This document shows positions 8,761-17,672 of a stretch of DNA of 64,000 nt, piece after piece. The notes beneath the pieces were generated by a model. It had not been told where the DNA came from. It saw nothing but the letters and a program-made list of their open reading frames with translations, and searched no databases. The DNA comes from Synechococcus sp. RS9909 (lineage in GTDB: Bacteria > Cyanobacteriota > Cyanobacteriia > PCC-6307 > Cyanobiaceae), in assembly GCF_014279595.1 (NCBI RefSeq), contig NZ_CP047943.1, forward strand, positions 1,054,001 through 1,118,000, read 5' to 3'. Numbering within the stretch: the stretch's first letter is position 1; each line of letters begins with the position of its first letter. A program made the translations under genes and the position numbers.

Positions 8761-10085
8761 AGACACCAGTGCTGCGCGGCCATCTGCACCGGATCCCAGG
8801 GGCTGGAGAGGGGGGGTGTGTAGCAGAGATCGAGATCACTGATCGCCTCGATCGTGAGTTCATGAAACAGGGCCTGCGCAAACGTGTCGAGCCGTTTGGC
8901 CACCTCGGCTCCCGCTGGGCCCACCATCTGCGCCCCCAGGAGGCGTCCGCTTCGGTCATCGCCTGTGATCCTGAAGTGCAGGCTGCCCGCACCGGGCACG
9001 TAGGCCTTATGGCTCCAGCACTTGAAGGCCGCGCTCCGGGCCTGCCAACCTGCAGCCTCGGCTTCGCTGCTCCGCAACCCCGTGCGGGCCACCACCTGAT
9101 CAAACACCTGCACCACTTGGCTACCGAGGGTGCCGGCGTAGTGACGCGATCCACCAAGGGCGTTCTCACCGGCGATGCGACCCTGCTTGTGGGCGTTGGT
9201 GCCAAGGGGTTGATAGCCGTGGCGCTGCAGCAGGCGGTGGTAGGTCTCCACGCCATCGCCGGCGGCCCAGATCTGATCAACGCCCGTGCGCATCTGCCGG
9301 TCGACCACCATCGCGCCGCCTGCCCCCAGGGCAATCCCGGCGCTGGCGGCCAGCTCGGTGGCGGGCACCGCCCCAACGGCCAGCAGCACCATCTCGGTGT
9401 GAATCATGCTGCCATCACTGAGCTCCGCAGCCAGAGCGCGCCCCTGGCGGTGGATCGCACGCAAGCGCTGATTGAGATGCAGGCTGTGGCCGCGTTGCAG
9501 GAGGGCCTGCTGAAGCGATGAGGCAAGACTTGCGTGAACCGTGCGCAACAGCGCCGTGTTGTGCTCCACCACGGCCAGCTGCAAGCCGCGGCGATGCAGG
9601 GCATCCGCCATCTCCAGACCGATGTATCCGCCGCCCACGATCACGGCATGGCGGGGCTGCTGCTCGAGCAGAAAGCTCTGCAGTCGAAGTGCATCCCCCA
9701 TCCAGCGCAGGCTGAACACACCCTCTTCGTCGACGCCCGCGAGTTGCGGCCGCCTTGCGCGGGCTCCGGTGGCCAGGATCAAGCGGTCGTAGGGAATCCG
9801 ATGGCCCTTGTGGGTTTCAACGGTTTGGCGGCTGGCATCCACAGCCACAGCGGTGGTGTGGGCCTGAATCTGCAAACCAAGCCGCTCCAGCTCCGACAGA
9901 CTGCGATGGGCCAGTTGCTCGGGCATGGCGGTTTGGCCGCTGATCAGAAAGGGCAGCCCGCAGATGCTGTAGTTGGGGTAGGCGTCCCTGAGCAATACGG
10001 ACACCTCTGCGTTGGTATCGAGCTCACGGATGCGAATCGCCGCACTGATGCCAGCGTCACTGCCTCCAATGATCAAGACGTGCAT
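8739..10085 (-). CDS. pyridine nucleotide-disulfide oxidoreductase (CoA-disulfide-reductase-like)
   Basis: A 448-residue flavoprotein: N-terminal FAD fold ([15 protein letters not shown]), a single redox cysteine in [13 protein letters not shown] as in CoA-disulfide and NADH oxidases, a second Rossmann motif for NAD(P)H ([18 protein letters not shown]), the second FAD motif ([11 protein letters not shown]) and a dimerisation domain. The ATG at 10085 is preferred to an in-frame TTG six bases earlier. It converges on acr3 with a 22-base overlap. Position suggests a redox role in arsenic handling, such as reducing disulfides formed during arsenate stress, but this is inference; it may be an unrelated thiol-redox enzyme. 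Confidence 0.82.
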   Translation of the reverse strand: MHVLIIGGSDAGISAAIRIRELDTNAEVSVLLRDAYPNYSICGLPFLISGQTAMPEQLAHRSLSELERLGLQIQAHTTAVAVDASRQTVETHKGHRIPYDRLILATGARARRPQLAGVDEEGVFSLRWMGDALRLQSFLLEQQPRHAVIVGGGYIGLEMADALHRRGLQLAVVEHNTALLRTVHASLASSLQQALLQRGHSLHLNQRLRAIHRQGRALAAELSDGSMIHTEMVLLAVGAVPATELAASAGIALGAGGAMVVDRQMRTGVDQIWAAGDGVETYHRLLQRHGYQPLGTNAHKQGRIAGENALGGSRHYAGTLGSQVVQVFDQVVARTGLRSSEAEAAGWQARSAAFKCWSHKAYVPGAGSLHFRITGDDRSGRLLGAQMVGPAGAEVAKRLDTFAQALFHELTIEAISDLDLCYTPPLSSPWDPVQMAAQHWCLQRNAAA

Positions 10086-10425
10086 GGTCAAGCAGGAAAC
10101 CGAACAGCCGTACCTTTTGTACTGAAGCCTTGGCTTACAGACGTGATGTCAGACACCTAGGAGTTTGTTGCCGATAGAGTGAGGGGGCGTGGCATCACGC
10201 AGGAGATCGACGTCCTCGATGTGGACAGCAGCTGTTCGACTCCCTGGACAGGTCATGCCATGACTTCCCTGCAAGTCACCGGGGCAGCTCCTCGACAAAA
10301 GCGTGGGAAGAGATGCACCCGACCATCAAAGGCGATCCGGCTTACCCTCAGGATCATGAGTTGTCGCTCAAAAGAAAGACCCAGCGAGCGTCTAAAAGAG
10401 ACGAACAAATCTTACGCTCGAGAGA

Positions 10426-10587
10426 CTAAAAAGCATCAGAAAACTTCTCGTTCACAGCACAGTACTGCTCAAGGTAAGCAACAAGAGCTTGCTGAACAAA
10501 ACGGTTCAAAGTCGTTTGGCGATATCTGGAAAGACGCTTGGCATCTTCGTAGAGTGAATCTGAAACCTTAAAGGTAACACGCGCCAT
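10426..10587 (-). CDS. 53-residue ribbon-helix-helix protein
   Basis: A small open frame starting MARVTFKVSDSLYEDAKRL and continuing with RQTTLNRFVQQALVAYLEQY, the beta-strand plus two-helix layout of CopG/Arc-type DNA-binding proteins. It resembles the mini-protein at 16295-16462 (shared VSD-L--AK pattern and a YC ending), so the two may be paralogues. It lies alone in the gap between the oxidoreductase and pstS, read away from pstS. It may be an antitoxin that lost its toxin or a small regulator of the neighbouring phosphate genes. No toxin gene is visible beside it. Confidence 0.7.
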   Translation of the reverse strand: MARVTFKVSDSLYEDAKRLSRYRQTTLNRFVQQALVAYLEQYCAVNEKFSDAF

Positions 10588-10852
10588 AAGACTCATTCAA
10601 TTCAAATCTATTTCAATCGAGATGCGCGCAAGCGCGATCAAGAGAAGATTAAGGTGCAATCGGAACTACTTGGCACAAGAGCGAGAAAACGAAAAGCCAA
10701 TAAGTTGAGCTTATAGACGTATAACCTTGGCATAATCCATAAACTAAAACGCGCCGATACATTGAGTGCAACTACAAGGAGGGAGTGTGCTCATTAGTCT
10801 CTAAAATACTTAATTCACATCTCAAACAAAGAACAACCCCCCTTAAAGAACA
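10588..10852. promoter_or_regulatory. divergent control region between the RHH gene and pstS
   Basis: This AT-rich gap must hold the promoters of both neighbours. A GATTAAGG at 10647-10654 matches the core of the direct repeat upstream of the MFS gene at 13.4 kb. A CTTAATTC near the pstS start resembles half a Pho box. No complete site could be assigned. Confidence 0.3.
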
Positions 10853-11875
10853 ATGCAACGACAAGCAAAATTAAAAGCAGCTTGCACATTGGCTGTCATC
10901 AGCGGTGCCCTTTTGACCACAGCATGCACGAGCGGCACAAACAACACAGCAAGCTCCGGTTCTACAGAGGCTGTCAAAGGGAATCTGGATGCAGCTGGCG
11001 GCACATTTCCCGCCAACATCTATATCCGATGGTTCAAAGAATTACAGCCAGAGGGAATCAATGTGAATTACCAGGCGGTAGGATCAGGAGCTGGCATTAG
11101 ACAATTCACTGCTCAAACAGTTGATTTTGGTGCGTCTGATGCCCCGATGACAAAAGAGCAGACGGAGAAAGTCGAGCGTGGAGTCATTCAAATACCGATG
11201 ACAGCCGGTGGAATCGCGGTTGCATACAACAATGCCGATTGCGAATTAAAGCTCTCACAAGATCAACTGGCAGGAATTTTCCTTGGAAAAATCAAGAATT
11301 ACAAGGAGTTAGGTTGTAACGACAAACCAATTTCTGTTGTGCACCGATCAGATGGATCCGGTACAACATTTAATTTCACAAAGCACCTTTCTGCCATCAG
11401 CAAAGATTGGGAGAATGGACCAGGCACTGGCAAGTCTGTGTCATGGCCTACGGGAGTCGGTGCCAAGGGAAATGAAGGTGTCTCCGCTCAGGTCAATCAG
11501 ATTGATGGTGGTCTTGGCTATGTCGAAATGGCGTATGTAAAGAATAAGCTAAAAGCGGCAAGCCTGCAAAATGCTTCTGGAGAGTTCGTTAAGCCAACGA
11601 ATGAGACTGAATCGGAAGCATTAGGCTCTATCGACTTAGGACCAGAGCTCATTGGCGGAAATCCAAATCCTGCCAAGGGATATCCCATTGTCACATTCAC
11701 ATGGGTGTTGGCCTATGAGAAGGGGAATGGAGAAAAGACAGCGCTCCTCAAAAAAGTGTTTAATCATATGCTGTCTGAAAAAGCACAAGCTATGGCGCCA
11801 GAGCTGAGTTATGTTTCGCTACCTCCAAGTGTGATTGCAAAATCAAAAGCAGCCGTGGATAGGATTAGTCAATAA
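10853..11875 (+). CDS. pstS: PstS phosphate-binding lipoprotein
   Basis: A 340-residue high-affinity phosphate-binding protein. The N-terminal signal ends at a lipobox-like LTTAC. Phosphate-site motifs are AAGGTFPANIYIRWF, VGSGAGIRQFTAQTVDFGASDAPM, HRSDGSGTTFNFTKHL and the terminal hinge region. This is the classical PstS subfamily, distinct from the SphX-like protein at 3.9 kb. No transporter permease or ATPase genes are adjacent. Codon use is AT-rich compared with the arsenic genes, which may reflect an ecological phosphate island. It converges on an MFS symporter across a bidirectional hairpin. Confidence 0.94.
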   Translation: MQRQAKLKAACTLAVISGALLTTACTSGTNNTASSGSTEAVKGNLDAAGGTFPANIYIRWFKELQPEGINVNYQAVGSGAGIRQFTAQTVDFGASDAPMTKEQTEKVERGVIQIPMTAGGIAVAYNNADCELKLSQDQLAGIFLGKIKNYKELGCNDKPISVVHRSDGSGTTFNFTKHLSAISKDWENGPGTGKSVSWPTGVGAKGNEGVSAQVNQIDGGLGYVEMAYVKNKLKAASLQNASGEFVKPTNETESEALGSIDLGPELIGGNPNPAKGYPIVTFTWVLAYEKGNGEKTALLKKVFNHMLSEKAQAMAPELSYVSLPPSVIAKSKAAVDRISQ

Positions 11876-11896
11876 GGCATAAAACTTAGCAAAGAG

Positions 11897-11921
11897 GTAG
11901 GGGGCATAATGTGCCCCCTAC
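11897..11921. terminator. bidirectional hairpin between pstS and the MFS gene
   Basis: GTAGGGGGCA and TGCCCCCTAC form a perfect ten-base-pair stem with a five-base loop, between two converging genes. A long T run is missing, so it is a strong stem but an imperfect intrinsic terminator. Confidence 0.75.
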
Positions 11922-11940
11922 TGCTTATACCTGCCTCAAG

Positions 11941-13365
11941 TCAAACAGACTCAAGATCGCGACCATTGGGCTCAATTCGATACAGGAACGTAACGATGGC
12001 ACCAAGGATGGAAGTCAAAGCAAGAAGCGGAAGCAAACGTCCCGTGCCAAGATTCTGCAAAAGAACCGGAAAGAAGAATGCCGTGAGCACAGCACCCACC
12101 TTTCCAGATGCAGCAGCAAAGCCTGCGCCTAACCCCCTCACGCTGGTTGGAAATAACTCTCCAGCAAGTAGGTAAGTGATGGCATTGGGACCGAAATTTG
12201 TTGAAATTTGGAAGAGGAAAAATCCGACGACAATAATGGTCACATTAGAACCGGACGAACCACCGAGAGTCGCCACCGACAATCCAATCGCGCAACCAAT
12301 AAATCCAATGACTTGCAAAGGAATGCGACCCCACTTATCTGCGAGGAAAATAGCCAAGATGATTCCAATTACAAAGCCGATGTCAACCAGAGAGGCACCA
12401 CGAGCTCCCAGCAAGTCATCGTGGATAACAGATGCAACAGTGTGAGCATTGGTCTTATTACCAAAAGCTGCACCAACGATCACGGGTGTGAAGATTCCAA
12501 TTCCATACGTTGAGAGATCTTGCAAGAACCAGGGGATAGAAGCAAGGATCGTGGCTCTGAGAGTTCTGCCTGGAATAAACAAAGCGCCAAAACCCGACAG
12601 AGCAGGCTGGTCATTCCCAGCCTGATTAGATTTGGGTTGCGCAACAATCTTCAAGGATTTGCGGTTAAGCAATCGACTGAGATTAAAAGTAGCTTTTTGC
12701 TCAAATCCTTTTTGGAAAAGCCACAAACTACTTTCAGGAATAAGGCAGCGTCCCCAAATGACAAGCGCGACGGGGAGCATGGGGATCACATAGAAAGCCC
12801 TCCATGTTTGCAGCTCAGGCTTCCATGAGAGAACAACAGTGGCAATAATCGTTCCAAGAAAAACACCTACGGCTTGAAAGCTGAAAGCACCTAATACAAG
12901 CCTACCCCTTATTTTAGCCGGAATATTCTCAGATATAACGAGGTGTGCCATCGGGTAATCGGCTCCCAAAGCAACGCCCACAACAAAGAGAGAACCAATA
13001 AGTGTGGGAGCATTCGGAGCCACTGATGCCACAACAAGAGCAATCAGCATTAAAATCATTTCACCAATAAAAATTGGCTTCCGACCAAAGCGGTCTCCCG
13101 CACCACCAAGAAATAAAGCACCAATCAAAATTCCAAAAAGAGTCGCTGCGGTAAAAAAACCTTTGTCGGAAGCGTTGAGACCAAACTCTTCACTGACGAG
13201 AGGTAAGGCAATTCCACTCATGAACACGATCAGTCCTTCAAAAAACTTTCCTGCGGTGGAAAGGAACCAGACCAACCACTGCATTTGCGAGAGTGGAGCG
13301 GAAGGCAGCTTCGATCCATCATCCCAAATGGGAACATCTTCAATGTACTGCTGGACTGATTTCAT
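11941..13365 (-). CDS. MFS transporter, Pho84/PHS-like (putative phosphate:H+ symporter)
   Basis: A 474-residue, 12-helix major facilitator protein. Helix 4 carries VGVALGADYPMAHLVISE, close to the G-G-DYP-----SE signature of phosphate:H+ symporters such as Pho84. MFS signatures GDRFGRKP and ADKWGRIP follow helices 2 and 8. It begins MKSVQQYIEDVPIWDDG, a cytosolic leader of about 25 residues. Lying tail to tail with pstS, it probably moves phosphate or a phosphorylated or organic anion. Sugar or aromatic-acid transport is a possible alternative. A 9-base direct repeat upstream (13431-13451) may be its control site. Confidence 0.8.
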   Translation of the reverse strand: MKSVQQYIEDVPIWDDGSKLPSAPLSQMQWLVWFLSTAGKFFEGLIVFMSGIALPLVSEEFGLNASDKGFFTAATLFGILIGALFLGGAGDRFGRKPIFIGEMILMLIALVVASVAPNAPTLIGSLFVVGVALGADYPMAHLVISENIPAKIRGRLVLGAFSFQAVGVFLGTIIATVVLSWKPELQTWRAFYVIPMLPVALVIWGRCLIPESSLWLFQKGFEQKATFNLSRLLNRKSLKIVAQPKSNQAGNDQPALSGFGALFIPGRTLRATILASIPWFLQDLSTYGIGIFTPVIVGAAFGNKTNAHTVASVIHDDLLGARGASLVDIGFVIGIILAIFLADKWGRIPLQVIGFIGCAIGLSVATLGGSSGSNVTIIVVGFFLFQISTNFGPNAITYLLAGELFPTSVRGLGAGFAAASGKVGAVLTAFFFPVLLQNLGTGRLLPLLALTSILGAIVTFLYRIEPNGRDLESV

Positions 13366-13430
13366 GTGAAAAATGAAACTAATTTAATATAATGACAGCC
13401 TCGACTTGATCAACAAAAAGCGAGGAAGCC

Positions 13431-13451
13431 TGATTAAGGCTGTGATTAAGG
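13431..13451 (-). promoter_or_regulatory. 9-base direct repeat upstream of the MFS gene
   Basis: Read toward the MFS gene the sequence is CCTTAATCA-CAG-CCTTAATCA, two identical copies 12 bases apart. Pho boxes are pairs of CTTAACCT-like octamers 11 bases apart, so this is a Pho-box-like site with one extra spacer base. A TATATT -10-like element lies between it and the start codon. Confidence 0.45.
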
Positions 13452-13606
13452 AAGTATAAGCCAAGCTGATCAAAGAGGGTGGGGCAAAGCTCTCCAACCA
13501 TCGAGCGAGTGACGTGAGCGAAGATCCCCCGATAAGGCGATGAATTTTTTAGGGAGCGAAAAGTAGAACAAGGAAGTCCTCAAAACTGACCCTCACGCAT
13601 AGCTTT

Positions 13607-14128
13607 ATGGCGAAACTAAGCAAAGTTGCGGCTGATATAAATCGCGACAAAACACGGTATCGCTTGTGTGTCATCGATCTCGATACGAAGACGATTGAGT
13701 CAATTGTCTTCGCAGAAATAGTTGATTGCATCCGGGGAGGCAGTTACCAGAGGATCGTGCACGCATACGACAGGGAAATCGGAGCGATAGAATTTATTCA
13801 TGAAAAACTAAAGGCAAATTTGGATGAGGCGGAAATATTCAGCTCAAACCCACGGACAGGCACATTGACATTTTCCTCAAAAAGCGTCGCCGAATGGCGT
13901 CAGGTTCGCCGCATTGAGGACCTTGCTGGAGGCGTCAAGATAGATCATTTAATCCTTACAATTGAAACAGCGAAGACATGGAGGCTGGAGAAATCGTTTT
14001 GGTTGAATCTGATGAACGTTGCCGATCGAAGTCTTGTCTTCATCGGCAACGCTAGTGAGGTTGATCTGGATCTAGAATTACTCGAGTCAATGGAATGGAT
14101 GGTCTTCAGGGATGAGGTGGGGTGCTGA
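13607..14128 (+). CDS. hypothetical protein, 173 residues
   Basis: A complete frame beginning MAKLSKVAADINRDK and ending just before a strong terminator. It has no signal peptide or membrane helix. Predicted strands and helices alternate (YRLCVIDLDTKTIESIVF, KIDHLILTIETAK, SLVFIGNASEVDLDLE), suggesting a small alpha/beta domain. I recognise no family. Composition is AT-rich like its surroundings. It lies alone, converging on the porin gene. Confidence 0.7.
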   Translation: MAKLSKVAADINRDKTRYRLCVIDLDTKTIESIVFAEIVDCIRGGSYQRIVHAYDREIGAIEFIHEKLKANLDEAEIFSSNPRTGTLTFSSKSVAEWRQVRRIEDLAGGVKIDHLILTIETAKTWRLEKSFWLNLMNVADRSLVFIGNASEVDLDLELLESMEWMVFRDEVGC

Positions 14129-14171
14129 ATCACTTGATGGAGACTTGAACGACAAGCTCTGAATCAAAACA

Positions 14172-14201
14172 TGAAAAAACCCCCTCAACTTGAGGGGGTT
14201 T
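14172..14201 (-). terminator. intrinsic terminator of the porin gene (bidirectional)
   Basis: AAACCCCCTCAA and TTGAGGGGGTTT form a perfect 12-base-pair stem at 14177-14201 around a single loop base. On the minus strand it is followed by a run of T, so it ends the porin transcript. It can also serve the converging hypothetical gene. Confidence 0.9.
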
Positions 14202-14226
14202 GCACCGATGAGTTGATTCTGAAAGA

Positions 14227-16101
14227 TCAGAACTTGAAGGTGGTCTGGATCAGACCGCCCCAGAGGTTGAACTGACCGTCGTAACCCTGGCCGTTCTGAA
14301 CCAGATTGCGGGTATTCTGGCCCATCGGACGAGACATGTAGAAGATCGCCGGGGTCACAGCGATGTTGTCGGTCACCTGGAAGTTGTAGTACCACTCGAA
14401 GACATAGTTGCCATCGAAGGGAGTGTCGCTGCAGAAGCCATCGAACTTGCCGGTGCAGTCCTCAAGCTGGGTGGCGAAGGTGGGCTGACCGAAGGCGAAG
14501 CCGAAGTCGTTGCCCTTGAGGAACACGTCATCCCACTTCATGCCCACCATCCAGCTCTGGCTGGTGACCGGGGAACCGGGCAGCTTGTCGTTGGTGGTGT
14601 TCTGGTTGATCGCCCAACCCACGGAGAAGGAGGGGATCCAACCTGCGTTCTTGGGCTGCCAGTAGGCGTTCAGGGCGTAGCTGTTGGTGCTGCCACCGCT
14701 ACGGACGGCATAACCGTTGTTGTCCTCAACATCAGAGAACAGGGAACCACCGGTCAGACCAGCAGCGTTGTACTGCTGCTGGTAGCAGTCGTTGTTCCAC
14801 TTGCCGTCGAATTTGGCGAAAGTGGTGCCGCGGCGCAGGCCATTGCCGGAGTCGCACTGACCGTAGCGGTAGGCGAAAGCCAGACCCCACTCAGGGCCGC
14901 CATAACCGATCTGAGCCAGGAAGCTGGCTTCCGAGTTGTCGGTCATGAAACCACCATCATTAGGATTGGTGATGTTGCCGTTGCCGTCATCAGCCACGTA
15001 GTTGACCGACACGCTGAAGGCATTGGCGCCCTTCTTGGTGTTCTGCTTCCAGTAGGCACCGATCAGCTGACCGGTCTCCTTGTTGTACACACCACTGGTG
15101 CCCATCAGACCGGTCCAGTCGAGGATTTTGATGGCACCCTTGTTGTAGACCGATGGCCACATGGCCAGGGCCTCGGTGTTCCGGGCCAGAGCACCGGCAA
15201 TCACTGTGAACTCTTTACCGACGGGGAACTTGTAATACAAGCGGTCCAGCTGCACCGCATTGTTGATCGTACCGCTCGCACCGGAATCGGTGGCGATATC
15301 GAGAGCAGTGAGGTTTACACCCGCACCACCGAACGCGTTCTTACCCTTGGTGAAGTTGCCAGCGCGCAGACGGGCATACAGCTTGTCCTTACCGGTGAAG
15401 CTGGTGTTGAACGCCAGACGCTGGTCGTAATTGAAGGTAAAGGCGCCGTAGTTGGCGTTGTAGGCGTTCGCGCCACCCTTGAAGCCGTTGCTGGAGTACG
15501 ACTTGCTGTTCTTGTAGGTCTTGCCTTTGTCGGTGTAACGCTTCACCGAAGCGGTGCCGGTCTTGCCGTTGAACTTGTAGTTGCGGTTCCGGTAGACGTA
15601 CTCGGAACCATTGTTGCCACCAGCGTTGACAGCACCGGTCACGAAGGTGGTCTTGCCCTTCAGTTTGGTGGTGGTGGAGAACTGAGTGGCTTCCAGTTCG
15701 CCCACTTTGGCTTCGAGGCCATCGACGCGGCCCTTGAGGATCGCCAGTTCACGCTCGAATTCCTTCATCAGGCGCTTGAGCTCGTCGGTCACTTCGGTGA
15801 CGCGGTCGAGACAGGCGTTCAGCAGGGCGGCCGCTTCAAAGCGGGTCATGGCGCGCTGACCGCGGTAGGTGCCGTTGGGGTAACCGGCAACGCAGCCGTA
15901 ACGCTCGATCAGGTTGCTCAGCGCCTGGTAGGCCCAGTCGGTCGGATACACATCCGAGAACTGGGTGATGCTGGTGACCTGCTCGCCGGAAGCGGCGTAG
16001 TCAGACACGCCATTGATGTTCAGCTCAGCAGCATTTGCCGCCACAGGAGCCAGAAGGCCCAGGGCAGCAGGCGCCACCAGCAGTTGCTGGAAAAGTTTCA
16101 T
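14227..16101 (-). CDS. cyanobacterial outer-membrane porin (SLH domain + OprB-type barrel)
   Basis: A 624-residue major porin of the SomA/SomB type. The start MKLFQQLLVAPAALG is preceded by GAGGA and gives a signal peptide ending ANA-AELN. Residues about 40-95 are an S-layer homology domain that anchors the barrel to the cell wall (SDVYPTDWAYQALSNLIERYG, MTRFEAAALLNACLDRV). A coiled coil follows (about 95-130, ELKRLMKEFERELAILK), then a long beta-barrel rich in Gly, Asn and aromatics ending in Phe. It passes small solutes and ions across the outer membrane; iron uptake has been proposed for relatives. Its codon use and GC content are higher than those of its flanks, as expected for a very highly expressed gene. 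Confidence 0.93.
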   Translation of the reverse strand: MKLFQQLLVAPAALGLLAPVAANAAELNINGVSDYAASGEQVTSITQFSDVYPTDWAYQALSNLIERYGCVAGYPNGTYRGQRAMTRFEAAALLNACLDRVTEVTDELKRLMKEFERELAILKGRVDGLEAKVGELEATQFSTTTKLKGKTTFVTGAVNAGGNNGSEYVYRNRNYKFNGKTGTASVKRYTDKGKTYKNSKSYSSNGFKGGANAYNANYGAFTFNYDQRLAFNTSFTGKDKLYARLRAGNFTKGKNAFGGAGVNLTALDIATDSGASGTINNAVQLDRLYYKFPVGKEFTVIAGALARNTEALAMWPSVYNKGAIKILDWTGLMGTSGVYNKETGQLIGAYWKQNTKKGANAFSVSVNYVADDGNGNITNPNDGGFMTDNSEASFLAQIGYGGPEWGLAFAYRYGQCDSGNGLRRGTTFAKFDGKWNNDCYQQQYNAAGLTGGSLFSDVEDNNGYAVRSGGSTNSYALNAYWQPKNAGWIPSFSVGWAINQNTTNDKLPGSPVTSQSWMVGMKWDDVFLKGNDFGFAFGQPTFATQLEDCTGKFDGFCSDTPFDGNYVFEWYYNFQVTDNIAVTPAIFYMSRPMGQNTRNLVQNGQGYDGQFNLWGGLIQTTFKF

Positions 16102-16294
16102 GGGGTCCTCACACCATGGATTTGAGAAGGGACAGAAGTCCCGTCGCATGCTGTCCCGCTTGATACAAAAGGTCTCAATGGAATGAACACATGGACAAGC
16201 GTCCAGCAAAACGCATTAATAAGTGTCTACCGCGAAAACGCGAATACCTTTTCCGGGACAAGATAAATTTGTTTCGTGTGAGGTTTTTTTGCAT

Positions 16295-16462
16295 TTATCG
16301 GTGGTTTCTACCTCCATGAGCATCAGGTAGGCTCTCGCTTTTAGCACAGTAGTCCTTGAGCGCATCGCTCAGTAGCTGGCCCAGATTTTTGTCATCAAGC
16401 ATCGAAGCCAACTTTGCTCGTTTATGAAGCTCATCCGAAACCTGGCAAGTAATGTGTCGCAT
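16295..16462 (-). CDS. 55-residue ribbon-helix-helix protein
   Basis: A small frame beginning MRHITCQVSDELHKRAKLAS, continuing with DDKNLGQLLSDALKDYC. The strand-helix-helix pattern is that of CopG/Arc-type DNA-binding proteins. It resembles the mini-protein at 10426-10587. It is read in the same direction as, and just upstream of, the porin, separated by about 190 bases, so it could be a porin regulator or an orphan antitoxin. Confidence 0.68.
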   Translation of the reverse strand: MRHITCQVSDELHKRAKLASMLDDKNLGQLLSDALKDYCAKSESLPDAHGGRNHR

Positions 16463-16668
16463 GATTGATTGAAGTGAATCGAGCTAACAGTAGCAATACA
16501 AGGGGGCGAGTGACGAGCACTCCCAAAAGCTCCGAAGAGGGTGTCCTTGATTGCCTTAACAGTTTGGGCAATAGTTCACGAAGCCATAGACAGAAAAGTT
16601 CTAGCTTCTCGAGTGTTGCCCCAAAAGGCAACCTGCAAATAATCGAGGACGGATGTGCTCGAGACGAA

Positions 16669-17367
16669 CTAGGAAGCGAACGAATCGCTTTTCACCTTGC
16701 TCGCAAGGATTGCTGCTTGAGCTCTAGACCTGACAGCCAGCTTCGAATAAATTGAATTGAGATGGGATTTTACCGTCTCAATGGAAACAAAAAGCTGTTC
16801 AGATATTTCCTTGTTGGAGAGCCCATCGGCTAGAATGTAAATGACTTCGAGCTCTTTCTTGCTCAAATCATCCCAGCCAGGTGGTCTTATCATGCTGATT
16901 TTGTCCTGCACATCAGATGGGATGTATGTGCCGCCAGAGACGACGCGTTCCAGTGCCTTGTAAAAGTCCCCATCGACACCTCCACCAATAGAGCTAATGA
17001 ATACAACGCCATCCGCACCCGAATCCATTGCTTCCATGACAACATCCTGGCTTTCTCGCCTCAAAAAGATCACACATTTTGTTAGAGGGGAAACGGACTT
17101 GACTCTTTCGACAAGATTAATACCATAACCCTGCGCCAATTCCTCTGTGCAAAAAAGAATATCGGGCTTTTCCGTTTGCGAGCAGGAGACGGCCTCCTGC
17201 TCGGTTGTGAAACAGCCAATCAGTGATTGACGCACTTGTTGAACATATGAGAAAGCAGCCAACGTCAGGGGATCACCGAATGCAGCGACTGTTTTAGCTG
17301 AACGAAACAGCGGTGTTGCACGCTGAATTAATTGATCAGAAACAGGAGAATTATGGGGATACCTCAT
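16669..17367 (-). CDS. LuxR-type regulator with a degenerate receiver domain
   Basis: A 232-residue protein. Residues about 160-225 are a LuxR/NarL helix-turn-helix (DLSKKELEVIYILADG, LSNKEISEQLFVSIETVKSH, LNSIYSKLAVRSRAQA). Residues about 25-145 resemble a response-regulator receiver but lack its phosphorylation chemistry: the strand-1 acidic pair is reduced to one Asp (AFGDP), the phospho-Asp position reads PDILFCTEE and the conserved Lys is absent. It probably does not respond to a kinase in the standard way. Similar pseudo-receiver LuxR proteins occur in marine Synechococcus. Targets unknown. Confidence 0.85.
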   Translation of the reverse strand: MRYPHNSPVSDQLIQRATPLFRSAKTVAAFGDPLTLAAFSYVQQVRQSLIGCFTTEQEAVSCSQTEKPDILFCTEELAQGYGINLVERVKSVSPLTKCVIFLRRESQDVVMEAMDSGADGVVFISSIGGGVDGDFYKALERVVSGGTYIPSDVQDKISMIRPPGWDDLSKKELEVIYILADGLSNKEISEQLFVSIETVKSHLNSIYSKLAVRSRAQAAILASKVKSDSFAS

Positions 17368-17672
17368 AAACGAAGCATGTCAGGCTGAACCGATGGTCAG
17401 CATAGAAAATCATAGGAGTGTCTGATGTCGTTCAGGTCACAGATTGGCTCTCTAGAAACCAAAACCTTGAAGAAATTCACAATCCACAGGATGAGGTGGT
17501 CTTTAACGGTGCGCGGAAGAAGGCCTTGTGTTGCTGGGCGAGCTCCTTGAACTCCAGGGTGAGGCCAGCTTCCTGAAGATCGAGCAACCAGTTGTCGGGT
17601 TCAGATGGTGATGAAGCCAAGGATCTGATCCGCTGGTGAGAACGAGCGCCTCGGACCCGCCAGTCAAAGGAT

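Noticed and set aside
10179-10571. Plus-strand frame of 130 codons before pstS
   Set aside because: The opposite strand carries a convincing ribbon-helix-helix gene over its 3' part, and the rest has no recognisable content.
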